NCBI GenBank assembly: GCA_029448655.1
Contig: JACCLO010000006.1
Location: 2,232,001-2,296,000 of the forward strand
From: Wolfiporia cocos
Taxonomy: Eukaryota; Basidiomycota; Agaricomycetes; Polyporales; Phaeolaceae
DNA length: 64,000 nucleotides
Direction: 5' to 3'
Shown here one piece after another: positions 1-10,588 of this stretch; position 1 is the first letter of the stretch; each line of letters begins with the position of its first letter. Both the position numbers and the translations under genes were made by a program. The notes beneath the pieces are model-generated. The model searched no databases. It was not told the DNA's origin and saw nothing but the letters and a program-made list of their open reading frames with translations.

Positions 1-43
1 CAAGACTGTGGAACTCCTGAAGGCTCATTGTCCCAGGCGGTAG

Positions 44-148
44 TTTGGAGAAGATGTCTCCGCTTGGGAAGAGGAGATCCGTGTCAGTTTTGATGCCGCA
101 TGCACTAAACACATCGATGAGGTTTTGAGGGATATGAGGAACAAGTGA
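44..148 (+). CDS. 3' terminal exon of an unrecognised gene (partial)
   Basis: An open stretch of 34 codons ends in TGA at 146-148. It follows a splice-acceptor-like TAG at 41-43. The peptide begins FGEDVSAWEEEI and ends VLRDMRNK; it is acidic and probably helical. The bases before it (2-39) also read like coding sequence (KTVELLKAHCP) but in a frame that stops at the same TAG, so the exon structure upstream cannot be settled inside the window. I do not recognise the family. Confidence 0.35.
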   Translation, partial: FGEDVSAWEEEIRVSFDAACTKHIDEVLRDMRNK

Positions 149-421
149 CTGGAGGCGCATGTTGTTCAACCTATTTGGGCCGCGGCGATGACTGGATGAG
201 GTTTTAACAAGGTATAGAGTATATAAATATGAGGGATACTCTCGAGCCCTCTCTCAGTTCTCGAGAGCGAGACCCACTCAGAATGCACCGTAGAGTAATG
301 AACGTCTGGTGCTTTCAGCCACAGACGCGACCAAAAGATGTGTGACGTGTGACTGACGCGTACCGTAACGCCTTTGCTTGAGGAGTCGGCGCCCGCCCAA
401 GCCTTGTATACTCTCCTCGCG
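149..421. other. Intergenic stretch upstream of MED22
   Basis: About 270 bases separate the preceding stop from the MED22 start. An A/T-rich run containing TATAAATA lies near 219-229, about 195 bases before the MED22 ATG, and could be a promoter element. Nothing coding is seen. Confidence 0.3.
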
Positions 422-1032
422 ATGTCTGAAGTACCGCAGACCGACGTGTCCCGTCCCTCTGCCCTCCCGACTGCCAAGCTTCTACAGCGCAGTGCGGTCC
501 CTCAGGTTGACCAGGACTCGAACGAATACCTAGACGCAATCGAAGAGGAATGGAACAAGAAAGTGGACGTTGAGATTGATACACTTGTGGACGGTATGGT
601 TGACCTTGTCGGGATCGCTTCGGTATGTCCTGTACAGCTCTCTACTCCGTGCTGACTACCGAGCAGTCGTGCGCTTTAGATCGGCGACAAGGACAAGTTC
701 CGCGTCGCCCACGAGTCCTATCAGGCCGAATGTCGAGCAGAGTCGATGGTGACCCATCCATCTCAAACGTATTCTAAACTATTTAACACATTCTTCAAAT
801 GCAGATCAGGGCGGCACACTCGCTGCTCTCTATTACCCATTCTATGAAGTTGCTTCTGCTGCTCTCAGACGAGTCCCAGATTGCCAACCGGCGCGACGCG
901 GAGATGCGCAGCGTCCAGTCAGAGAAAGACGGCCTGCAGAAGCAGGTCTCTGCCTTACTGAGCGAGCTTCTGCACACCCCGGCTTCAGGCTCGAACTCTG
1001 CAGGCAATAGCAGTGCAATGGATACATCGTAA
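422..1032 (+). CDS. med22: Mediator complex subunit 22 (MED22/Srb6, Surf5 family)
   Basis: Three exons read 422-622, 680-748 and 805-1032, joined by introns of 57 and 56 bases with GT-AG ends and no frame change. The product is about 165 residues, a usual MED22 length. MED22 is a small helical subunit of the Mediator head module that links activators to RNA polymerase II in the nucleus. The first exon carries the family's NEYLDAIEEEWNKKVD stretch, and the third gives ITHSMKLLLLLSDE and a coiled-coil-like tail ending in a Ser/Asn-rich stretch. The ATG at 422 is chosen because the extension from 374 lacks family resemblance. Identification rests on recognition of the Surf5-type pattern, not on a search. 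Confidence 0.8.
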
Positions 1033-1680
1033 TCTCACGGACGATGACATGACTACTCAATGGTAGGTAGCAGCCTGGGCTGTGGCCAGGGTCAGCACAA
1101 TTCACGATTGACAGAGCAGTTCAGTCATATCTACGGCACCGAAGGACATGGACGTCATGACGATGTGGTCGTACCTGCCGCGTCTCACCCATTCGGCGAC
1201 CAGCACATCGAGCTAGCACGTCTGGTATCGCAGTGGCCCAGCGCAGTCGGGATGCACAGAGCGAACTGCGGCTGCCGCGCTGGGAGTGGTTTGAATGTGG
1301 TACTGTTAGCGGAGGTAGCAGACCAGAAGGCCGATGGCAGGACACAATTGTCGCTCGTTGTTGTGAGCTCATGTACCGTCCTGTAGCTTCACAATGAGCA
1401 CTACGATCTGCCAGTTTTGGTGGTGCGTGCTATGTACTGTTAGGCATTCTGCATGTACCGTTGCATCTTGCTGGACCGAGCTTGTCCGACATACTGAGTA
1501 TCACATGCAACATTCTGTCTCATCATAGATCTAGAAGCGAGCATATGCTTCCGTTCCTCCGTCCCCAACCAGCTGTACCTTTATCCCCATCGCCGTCGCC
1601 CGGCGAGGCTTAAATCACTCTCTGTGACCACGTAGACCCTTCAACCCACCACCACCAACCGGTCCACCCACGCCCTTATC
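1033..1680. other. Intergenic region between med22 and the SCP2 gene
   Basis: I see no conserved coding sequence here; open frames on both strands are short and compositionally unremarkable. A pyrimidine/CA-rich run (1636-1677, CCACCACCACC-like) immediately before the SCP2 ATG resembles a fungal core promoter or 5' leader. Confidence 0.4.
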
Positions 1681-2329
1681 ATGTCAGACATTAAGGTAGA
1701 CGGATTCAAGGTGCGCAAGTCCTCTCACGCGACTCACAGACTAGGTTCTCACTCATCAGCTCAATGGAATTGGATGGTGATGGTGCAGTCCTCGGAGACC
1801 ATCGCCGCGCTTGCGGCCGTGTTCGCAAACCTCAACGACGAGGAGCGCAAGGCGCAGATCAAGAAGGTACATACTTCCTCGCACGCCTCGCGTATATAAA
1901 TAACCACGCGCGGTGCTGTCAGACGAACGGTATCTTCGAGCTGCGCGTGAAGAATGCGGCGGGGCAGGAGGCGGTGTGGACGATTGACATGAAGACGACG
2001 GGCACTGTGTACAAGGGCGAGGCGAAGACCAAGCCGAACGTCACGCTGATCCTGTCGGACGAGACGCTCCAGGGCCTCGCGGAGGGCAAGGTATGGGATT
2101 CTAGTATATCGGCATGTCGACCGGGTTGAATAGGTGTTCGTCGTGCGTCTAGCTCGACGGCCAGAAGGCGTTCATGACGGGCAAGCTCAAGACGAAGGGG
2201 AACATGATGTTCGCGACAAAACTCGACGGGATACTGAAGGTTAGTACGCGCTTGAGACCTTGTTCTCTGATCGTGACACTCATCCTGGTTGAATAGGCAG
2301 CAAAGACGAAGGCGAAATCCAAGCTATAG
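1681..2329 (+). CDS. SCP2 sterol-carrier-domain protein with peroxisomal targeting signal
   Basis: Five short exons (1681-1710, 1789-1866, 1923-2090, 2153-2239, 2297-2329) join in phase 0 to a protein of about 131 residues made of a single SCP2 domain. The first exon starts MSDIKVDGFK; the core has the family pattern TNGIFELRVKNAAG, VWTIDMKTTGTVYKGE, NVTLILSDETLQGLAEGKL and AFMTGKLKTKGNMM. Such domains bind lipids and acyl-CoA in a hydrophobic tunnel. The last three residues are Ser-Lys-Leu, the canonical type 1 peroxisomal signal, so import into the peroxisome matrix is expected. The terminal exon codes for only ten residues and supplies that signal. Splice sites are all GT-AG. Confidence 0.9.
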
Positions 2330-2504
2330 TTACACGCCTCTACTTGTATTGCATCTGTATGTATATAATTCCACCAGCACTTATCCGGATCCGCATCCCT
2401 ACCGTGTTGAGTGTATTGAGCTGGAGGTATAAGTACATCGTGACGGCCCTAACAGTAGGCAAACCAGAATCCATGTAAGGAACCGAGAAAAGTGAATGGA
2501 TGCA

Positions 2505-5500
2505 TCAGTCGAACATGCCCCCAAAGAGCCCGCGGCTCCGGCGAGGCGCAGGCTGTGCGTCCGGCCTGAGCGTCGCCAGACTGCTGAGTTGCTTCATAAC
2601 CTGTGATTACAAGTTCAGACCAAGGCTGGCCAGAGCGAAACACATGGATGGCGCACCTCCTCGAGCTTATCCTTACGCTCCTGCAAATCAAGATGTCTTC
2701 GAATGGCGGGATTCTCCCGCGCGAACTCGACGATCTCGCGGCGATCGAGGTCGTACAGCAGTCGCGAGTCTATCTCCCTCGGGAACTGCGGTGGTGCAGG
2801 ATCAGCACCCATGCCATTCTGGAAGGAAACAGGCACCCGCTCACCTGGTAAAAGAAGTGGTCCAGCAGCTCGATACTGATGAACATTGCAGATGTGTAGG
2901 CTAGCTTGTCCGCGACGGCATTCAGGAAGATCTCAGGGCATAGCACGTCATTTTCTGGCCCAGCTTTGCAACGTTTAGACTTAAGTGCTGCCAAGCGGAG
3001 CTTGAGAATGGAGAGTCTATCGTTGCAGAGCATTGCATGGCGAGCTGTGGGTATGCCTACTTAGAATCGTCCAGAATGAGATGTGCGATGAGAACTCACC
3101 GTCAAGAATCTGGGCTGGTGGGTACTGGTAGTCATCCTCTGTAAGAGTAACAGCAGGCTCCTGATCCTCCAGACCCATCATCCGCTTCTGCTTGCGCTCG
3201 CTTTCCTTGGCCTCCAAGCCCTGCACATACGACACCAAATTATTCAGCCTGCGCGCCCCACCAACCTTCTTTCTGATATCCTTGAGTTTGTTCTCGCACA
3301 TCTCCACCTCCTTCTCGAACAGCTCAACCGCCTGTGTGCGCCCGGTCTCCCACTCGCGCGGCTCAACGTCGACCTCATACTTATATGGCTTGATGCAGTT
3401 CTCCACCTGGTCCGACGTGATGCCGATGCGGTCGCGCAGGATCATGTGCGAGAACTGGACGAGTCGCTCTGCCGCACGCGGGTGGTACGTGAACGGCTCG
3501 CCCGCCGCGATCGAGTCGATCAGCGCGCGCAGCCCGTCCGCAACCATGAGTGTCGCGTCGCGCCCGACGCCGGACTTGGTCAGCAGCGACGACGCCGCGT
3601 CGAGTTTGTACTTCCAGTACGGCTCGACGGCCTCCGACTTCACCCTCGGGTCCGCGGCGAGCGCGCCCAGCTCGGCCGCGCGCTTGTCGGACCAGTACAG
3701 CTGCTCGAGCACGTTCAGCACCTTCTCGTCCAGCATCGCCTTGAGGCGCGCGCGGATCTGCGGCTTGCGGAACTGCACGACGCACTCCTTGAAGCGCGCC
3801 TTGAGCGCGTCCATCGTCTCCGCGACGTACGACTCGGCGGTGATCCGGCGGTCGTTGTACTGGACCTTGAACTGGTACTGCGCCTCCTCGAGCTCGAGCT
3901 GCACCGCGTTCGTGATCCCGTGCAGTGAGGACGCCATCGACGACTCGAGCACCTCCATCAGCCGGCTGCGCAGCGTGGCCGTGCCGACCATCAGGTTTGA
4001 CGCCCCGCCGAAGTACTCGCGGTGTGCGCCGAAGTACTCGTGCTCGCTGTGCTTCGCGATGAGGGCCGTCGACTCGTTCTTGTTCTTGTTGCCCGACGAT
4101 TTGCATACGACGCCAATGTAGCCGAGGTGCAGGGGATAACGGTTCCCTCGCAGGATCGTCGCGCCCTGCTCCGGGGGCACCAAGTCCATCTTCGTGATCA
4201 CGCCAATCGTGCGTAGGCCGAGCGGGTCGACCTTCCGACTCGCGCGCAGCGCAGGAGAGTTGGCGAGGTCGACATCCGCCGCGCACACCGCCAGGATGAT
4301 GTTAGGCTCGCGGATATACTTCTCGCAGAGCCCAGCAATCTTCTCCTTGAGCGTTTCTGGCTGGTCCATCGACGCGATCTGGATGTACCCGGGTAGGTCG
4401 ATCAAGGTGAGGTCCGGCACGCGTGGGCTGTAGATGCGCAGGTCAATGGGCTCGTTCGAGACAGCTTCCGACGCAGGCACGGCAAGGTTGAGGTCGGTCA
4501 GCGTGCGCTGGATCATGGAGAAGTCGGTGATCTTGCCAAGGCCCAGTGCGGGGAACTCGCCGTACTCCGTGGTCGCACCCGCGGTATGGATCAGCGTGAG
4601 CTCGATTGGGCGGCGCGTCACCATGTTATTGCCTCTGCGATTCCGGTTTGTGAACTTTGTGCAGAAACAGCATGGATATGCTGCTTACTTTGGCAGGAAC
4701 TCGTGTCCGACGATGGCCTCCAGCACCGAGCTCTTCCCCGAGCTCTGGCTGCCAATGACGACGATGCTCGGCAGCTTGAGCGCGTCGCTCTGGTCTATGC
4801 TGAGCAGCATAGTCCGAATCTCGATGAGTTTCCGCGTGAGGTGCATGAGACCATTTTGGCGAGCTTCCGGAGGTAGACTATCATCATTTGCCTTGGAATC
4901 TGAGGCGGACAGTGTCGTGGCTGCTAACATTGCGGCCAAGGCCGCGGCGTCGTCTCCGTCCGGGTGCTTTTTACCTTTCCCTGACGCGCCAGATCCGCTC
5001 TCATGACTTGATCCTCCTGACCCAGCATTCTCTGACGAGAAGAGGTCCTTCAGGAACTGTGGTGTCTCAAACTCCGGCAGCTTGACCTCCGGTAACTTGA
5101 CCTCTGGTAGCTTGACTTCAGCTACCCGCGACGAGACGGACTTGAGCGCGTCGGACGCGGTGTCGAAAAGATCAGTAGCAGACTCTTGTACGGTGGATAT
5201 CCAGCCTGTAGACTGCTTCCTGAATTCTGTCAGCACATCGCAGCGTCACCTATCGCTCTCCCGCACAGATTGTAACCCAAGCCTACCTTCGAACTTGTAG
5301 TTCGCGTACGTTAGGCCGCCCACACCTACCGTAGCGGTAGCTATCGGAACCCGGAATGCTCGCAGAACAAACCGAGGAATGGAAGAATACGACAATGCGC
5401 GAATGTGTACATGACGTAGAGCAGCTAGTTGTACAGTGTAGCGAGATCGGGACCGGAGGTTGCTGGACGTGAGGAGCGTAGAGAATTGCTTGTGCACAGG

Positions 5501-5602
5501 ACGAGAGGGTTCAGTTCGTCGCCTTGAAGCGTTCAAGCCATAAGTACTGGTCTTCTTCAGAGAGAACGCAGAGGAGACACGGCGGCGTATTGTAGAGTAC
5601 AT
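2505..5602 (-). CDS. mgm1: Mitochondrial dynamin-like GTPase Mgm1/OPA1
   Basis: Six exons on the minus strand (5602-5287, 5226-4689, 4634-3100, 3044-2845, 2785-2657, 2600-2505) give about 937 residues. The N-terminus is Arg/Ser-rich, as expected of a mitochondrial presequence, followed by a hydrophobic segment near residues 85-100 (inner-membrane anchor). The GTPase domain shows GSQSSGKSS (P-loop), [11 protein letters not shown] (switch I threonine), DLPG (switch II) and TKMD (guanine specificity). A long helical stalk follows and a GED-like end with [17 protein letters not shown]. The protein drives inner-membrane fusion and crista shape and is normally cut near the anchor by rhomboid protease. 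Between anchor and GTPase there are three back-to-back copies of EVKLP. The last exon ends GGMFD. Exon 5 was placed with the acceptor giving a 59-base intron; the alternative would leave only 26 bases. Confidence 0.93.
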
Positions 5603-6062
5603 CCAAGCTCGTTATTCTATACAGTTGGTTAAGGGTCCTTCTGGTTTAGTTGGCCCAGTTGATTAGACAAGAGCCAGTGTTTCAGACATGCAATGGCTTC
5701 TTCGAAGAGAGACGAAAGCTACAAAAGTTCGCGAGGCGTGCAAACACGTCGAGAGACGCGAAACGCGACGGCATGCAATCGAGGTGCTGACTAAGCACAC
5801 GGCATCCAGGAACGCCAGCTTGAAGTATCCTAACACGCTCAGATTGTAGACTTGTCGATCGACAAGGATGCTCGAGCGGACCCGCGTAATTGAAGCGTCT
5901 TTGCTTCTCATGACCTCCTATCGCATGCATGGCGGGGCCGGCTTGCCGGAGGACCGTTAGACTCCGTGCTCGAGTTCTCTATCGCGATGGCGCCCTCGAT
6001 ATATAGCCTCGCCAGGGGCAGGACTTGAGCCTGAAGACCTAGATTGACTCGGAACAGGGACG
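5603..6062. other. Divergent promoter region between mgm1 and the first aldolase gene
   Basis: Mgm1 is read to the left and the aldolase to the right, so both promoters lie in these 460 bases. No conserved coding sequence is visible. Confidence 0.4.
6000..6005 (+). promoter_or_regulatory. Candidate TATA box of the first aldolase gene
   Basis: TATATA sits 63 bases before the ATG at 6063, a reasonable spacing for a fungal core promoter. Motif only. Confidence 0.35.
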
Positions 6063-7185
6063 ATGGCACCGACTAACAGCATACCTCCTCCCGCTGGTGT
6101 CTACGTACCCGCTGTCCTGTTCTTCGACGACAATGAGGACCTGGACATTCCCTCAATCAAGGCGCACGTCCTCAGACTGGCCAAGGTGCACCCCAGTGCT
6201 GAGACAACCGCATCTGCGCATACTCATGGTCACAACAGGGTGGTGTCACGGGGATTCTCGTCCAAGGCAGCAATGGCGAGGCCCAACACCTCTCTCACGA
6301 TGAGAGGAAAGAGGCGATACGCGTCACCCGGCAGACATTGAACGAGAACGGGTTCGAGAATGTGGTGGTGATTGCAGGCACAGGAGCTCAGTCGACGCGG
6401 GAGACAAAGAAGCTTTGTGCTGATGCTGCAGAAGCCGGTGCGGCTTACTGTCTCGTCCTCACTCCATCGGTATGGCCGAACCAGATGACGCCGGACAAGA
6501 TCCTCAAATTCCACCGCGATGTACGTGCCATCATCGACATCTGCTTCACCACTTCCTTCCGCTCTCTGCATCTGCATCTAACACCTGTGCCATGGCTGGT
6601 CTCGTATTTCTCGTACCAAATTACCAGCGTGTAAGGCATGGAACTGACTTGCACTAGGTGGCGGATGCGTCCCCGATTCCAACGATGATCTATAACTTTC
6701 CCACTGTCACCGCGGGCCAAAATCTCACATCCGATATCATCGGCGAGCTCGCCCAGCATCCCAACATCGTCGGCACGAAGCTCTCCTGTGGGGACGTCGG
6801 CAAGCTGCACCGGCTCACCTCCACCGTCCTCGCAACCAAGTTCGCCACCTTCCCGGGCAAGTCCGATGTGTTCCTGCAGGGCCTCATCTCCGGCAGCGCA
6901 GGCGTGATTGGAGCTCTCCCGAACATCGCACCCAAGGCGCACGTGGAGCTGTATCGCCTGTACAAGGCAGGCAAGCTCGAGGAGGCAGTCAAGGTCCAGG
7001 CGCTGCTCGGCCAGGCGGATTGGGAGATGGGCAGACTGGGGAGTATCGGCGGCATCAAGGCGGTGGTGTCGAAGAACTTTGGGTATGGAAACATCAACGT
7101 CCGAGGTCCGCTCACTCCTGCGACGATTACGGCTGCAAACACCCAAAAACTGGAAGCATTGATTGCGTTTGAGAAGTCGCTGTAA
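6063..7185 (+). CDS. DapA/NAL-family aldolase, copy 1
   Basis: Exons 6063-6185, 6239-6520 and 6658-7185 (41, 94 and 176 codons with the stop) give 310 residues, the normal length of this TIM-barrel class I aldolase family. Landmarks are GVYVPAVLFF near the start, GSNGEAQHL (the pyruvate-binding GxxGE loop), YNFP (the tyrosine of the proton relay) and IVGTKLSCGD (the lysine that forms the Schiff base). Fungi make lysine through alpha-aminoadipate, so a lysine role is unlikely. Related fungal enzymes cleave 2-keto-3-deoxy sugar acids or 4-hydroxy-2-oxoglutarate; I cannot choose between them. The last residues, EKSL, are not a clear targeting signal. A tandem paralogue follows with identical intron positions. 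Confidence 0.88.
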
Positions 7186-7670
7186 TAAGCCACATTGAGA
7201 ATCCGCACATCCCAGTGCCTACTGAATACAGGACTGCCAAATCGCTTGAGAAGAGCATAGCTGCCTCTGGCATATAGATGTCTCAGTCGAGGTGATGATA
7301 TATGCTGGTTTGCGATCTGTCGGGGCTATATCACTCGACTTCCGCGAAAGGCTTCTCGTGAATTTCTATTTGCGCTAAGTTAGAATGGTTTATGAGAGCT
7401 CGGGTGGCTCGTCGACGCACTATCATCAAGAAACTCGCGTAGCACTCACGATAAACCCCTGTGACCACGGCCTCTACCTTAGCATGTAAGTCCGAAGCAC
7501 TTGTTCACTAAGCATCTCCATGTCTCATGACCGAATAGGTGTCATATCTGCGTCCACGACGGAGTACCGCTCTGCCGGCGGAGCGATTAGTTTCCGTATA
7601 TTCCTCCACTTGCGCAAGAACGATGCGCCATATAGACCTGTTGTCAGCTTGCGAGTGACGCATAAGCACA
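7186..7670. other. Spacer between the tandem aldolase genes
   Basis: A 485-base spacer with no coding pattern; it holds the terminator of copy 1 and promoter of copy 2. No duplicated promoter block was apparent by eye. Confidence 0.35.
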
Positions 7671-8712
7671 ATGTCTCCCGCCAACAGTATACCGCCTCCG
7701 CCTGGTGTCTACGTTCCGGCCGTTGTTTACTTCGATGACAACGAAGATCTGGACATCCCAGCGCTCAAAGCACACGTTCTGCGGCTTGCTAAGGTGTGCT
7801 GTTTCCGCAACCCATATATGCCTGTCCACTTATGAGATATCAGGGCGGCATAACCGGCATCCTGATACAAGGTAGTAATGGAGAAGCTCAGCATCTTTCG
7901 CATGAGGAGAAGAAGGAGGCGATCCGAGTCACTCGGCAGACCCTTGATGAGAATGGATTCCAGCAAGTGGTCGTAGTCGCCGGCACGGGCGCGCAGTCGA
8001 CAAGGGAGACAAAGAAGCTCTGCGCAGATGCCGCAGAGGCTGGCGCGGGCTTTTGTCTCGTCCTCACACCATCCGTATGGCCGGGCCTGATGACGCCTGA
8101 GAAGATCCTGCGGTTCCACAGAGAGGTGCGGTTGCTTGACGCTGCATTCATTCACCTCATCAATCATAATTGCACGATATTCAGGTCGCCGATGCGTCCC
8201 CCATTCCCACGATGGTGTACAACTTTCCCGTCGTCACCGCGGGGATCAACCTCACCTCTGACATCATTGGCGCGTTAGCTCAGCACCCGAACATCGTCGG
8301 CACCAAGTTATCCTGCGGGGACGTGGGCAAGCTGCATAGACTCACCTCGTCCGTACCCGCGACGAAGTTCGCCACCTTCCCTGGAGTGTCGGACGTGTTC
8401 TTGCAGGGACTCGTCTCCGGCAGCGCGGGCCTTATTGGCGCGCTGCCGAACATCGCGCCCAAGGCGCATATGGAGGTGTACCGGTTGTACAAGGCCGGGA
8501 AGATTGCGGATGCGGCAAAGATCCAGGCACTTCTCGGTCATGCCGACTGGGAATTGACAAGCCTGGGAAGTATAGGAGGCATCAAGGCGGCAGTGTTCAA
8601 ACATTGGGGGTATGGAAACGTCAACGTGCGGGGACCCCTTGGCTCCGTGTCATTAACCGCTTCAAGCACTTCCAAACTCGAGGAGTTGATTGCATACGAG
8701 AAATCTATGTAG
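7671..8712 (+). CDS. DapA/NAL-family aldolase, copy 2
   Basis: Exons 7671-7793, 7844-8125 and 8185-8712 have exactly the same lengths (123, 282, 528 bases) as those of the upstream copy, while the introns differ in length and sequence. The 310-residue product keeps GSNGEAQHL, YNFP and the Schiff-base motif IVGTKLSCGD. Differences from copy 1 are scattered (for example VVYFDD for VLFFDD, KHWGYG for KNFGYG), so this is a tandem duplication with some divergence rather than a very recent copy. Both copies keep an intact frame and catalytic residues, so both are probably active, perhaps with different expression or substrate preference. Confidence 0.88.
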
Positions 8713-9174
8713 AATATTTATCAGTGTCTGATTTGTGCCAATGGCAGCAAGGCATTCTTCTTGCAGGCTTCCACACGAGAGATACGGCTTTCAGCATGCA
8801 TTACACACGAAATTTAGTGCCACATCTACATTTGTCTCCAATTTGCGCTGGGTCATCGCCGCGAATAAAGCTCACTTTCGGTGGCGCCGGTGTAAGTGGC
8901 TTCGCCCGTGGCACTGCTGCAACTAGACCACCAATATAGAAGTGGCATCGCATTCAGTGTAGGTACTAGTTGGTTGGAAGGCACTGTCTAACTCGTCTTA
9001 CAGAGGCTCATTGCGTGTGTGCAAGCACCTTGTCCATGCACATGTCTCGTGGCGCGAGAAGGCATTGTGTCAAAGCCCGCCTAATTTTACCTACTAGTCT
9101 CCCTCCAGTTCGTCGAAGTCCCTAAATATTGGAGTCTAAGCACATTGCTCATGTAGACTTACTAATGTGCTTAC
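8713..9174. other. Intergenic stretch after the aldolase pair
   Basis: No coding pattern was recognised. It ends where a decayed hydrolase copy becomes detectable. Confidence 0.35.
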
Positions 9175-9389
9175 AGATCGCATTTCGCAAGTAACAAATC
9201 GTACAGGATGTTTATCGTGAAGGGATATCAGCTCCCTTCTCATCAAGACATTGAACTCGGGAGCACAATAGAAAGGTGAAAGCGAGAACACCCATTCTCA
9301 TTGAGTGATGGTCGTGCTATAGCTTACTCTGAAGACGACAGCCCAAACAACGACGATGTGGTTGAATGTTCCACAACATGATAGCAATT

Positions 9390-9505
9390 ACTTGAGGTTA
9401 ATTACCCAGCGGGTATGCGTAGATGCAAGCGCTGAGGATCACGTGGATTTCACGTGGATACCGACGCGTCGGGCCAGCGGCGGGCGTCTCTATGCGCCCC
9501 TTCGA
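9390..9505 (+). repeat. Left terminal inverted repeat of the MULE
   Basis: Begins ACTTGAGGTTAATTACCCAG and pairs with the complement of about 10475-10588. Its outer 63 bases are nearly perfect; the inner part is interrupted by a small indel. Confidence 0.85.
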
Positions 9506-9954
9506 CACTAAACATTGAAGTCTTCGGCCGACCCTCCGGTCGATCTTGCTGCGTAGTCTACGCAGTCATAACTAAGGCACTACCTCCCTATTGCTTAACA
9601 CTCGCCCGGGAACGTCTGCTAACAGTTCCCATCAACGGTGTGTATGTTACAGATGTTTCACGGTGGACATGTGACTCTGGGGCCCAGAAATATCACTCAT
9701 ACCTCCTGTGCAAACATCTCGTACAAAACACCGGGCCTCTGCCTGCTCATTGGTGGGCTTCTGCTGTTAGATTTCATATTCCTCCATTCTACACCGTTCC
9801 AATTGAGGGGATTGTTGCTCTGCCACCCGAGATGCCGGCACCATATGCCTGGCATGCTCGCATGCCTCAGGCAAGCACTGTGCCATTGTTAACTATGGTA
9901 TGCAGTAAAGAATCAGATGCAGAACCTACAGCCAGTGTTGGTATTTCCATTTGA
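9454..9954 (+). pseudogene. MULE transposase C-terminal remnant with SWIM finger
   Basis: A 166-codon open stretch whose middle (near 9645-9790) carries the SWIM-type pattern W-x-C-D-S...L-C-K-H-L followed by WWASAVRFHIPPFY. The first 60 codons overlap the inverted repeat and are unlikely to be native coding sequence. No DDE catalytic region is present. Confidence 0.6.
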
Positions 9955-10474
9955 ATGCTGATGTCGTTGTTGACTTGGAATTTTTGCAGATCGTCAAGGC
10001 CTCCGCCAACAGGAAGAGATGGTCTGATGCAAACACGTGCGGGAGGTAACGGGCGCTTCGCAGTAAGCATCCTACTTGATCACACTACTCTATAATAAGA
10101 TTTCAAAATTTTCAGCTTGACGACGAAGATGAAATCGACGTAGACCACTTAATTGCAGTTCTACGGTAATCATTGCGCATCCTTGAGGACCAACAAGATC
10201 GCGCGGAGCCACGGTGGTTCAAGAATGCAGCACATATAATGAAACCACTTATCCGCTGGGAAAGTGATATCCGTCGCCACGAACAGCGTCGTACAATGCC
10301 CATCACGAACTCAACTACTCGCCAACAACCCCTAGCCACAAATGTTATTGGCTACAAGTACTGTATTTAACAGAGTTTCCTACATCTTGAATACAGATAT
10401 CAATGAGCGATACAAGCAATTCACTATATAGTCTGTCTATCTTGCCTCGATAAGCTTCCACAGTGCCGTGGCCT

Positions 10475-10588
10475 TCAACTTTCGTCGAAGGGGCACGCAG
10501 AGACGCCCGCCGCTGGCCGACATGGTGAAATCCACGTGATCCTCAGCGCTTGCATCTACGCAAACCCGCTGGGTAATTAACCTCAAGT
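10475..10588 (-). repeat. Right terminal inverted repeat of the MULE
   Basis: Reverse complement of the left repeat, ending AACCTCAAGT, and followed directly by the second copy of the 9-bp target duplication. Confidence 0.85.

Larger units (their letters stand above)
9390..10588 (+). mobile_element. MULE (Mutator-like) deletion derivative with SWIM remnant
   Basis: The ends are inverted repeats: 63 bases starting ACTTGAGGTTAATTACCCAG match with one mismatch and similarity goes on, after a small gap, to about 115 bases. Both sides carry the 9-bp duplication ATAGCAATT (9381-9389 and 10589-10597), a typical Mutator length. Inside, a remnant reads WTCDSGAQKYHSYLLCKHLVQ, which fits the C-terminal SWIM zinc finger of fungal MULE transposases with one cysteine position altered. 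Near 10,120-10,300 another piece (RILEDQQDRAEPRWFKNA) resembles the extreme C-terminus. The catalytic part is absent, so the copy can move only with help in trans. Confidence 0.85.

Noticed and set aside
3192..4286. Long open frames on the strand opposite mgm1 and in its other frames
   Set aside because: Shadows of the GC-rich mgm1 exon; no domain and the true frame has all dynamin motifs.
6063..8712. Dihydrodipicolinate synthase for lysine synthesis
   Set aside because: The fold and motifs fit, but fungi use the aminoadipate route, so a general DapA/NAL-family aldolase call is safer.
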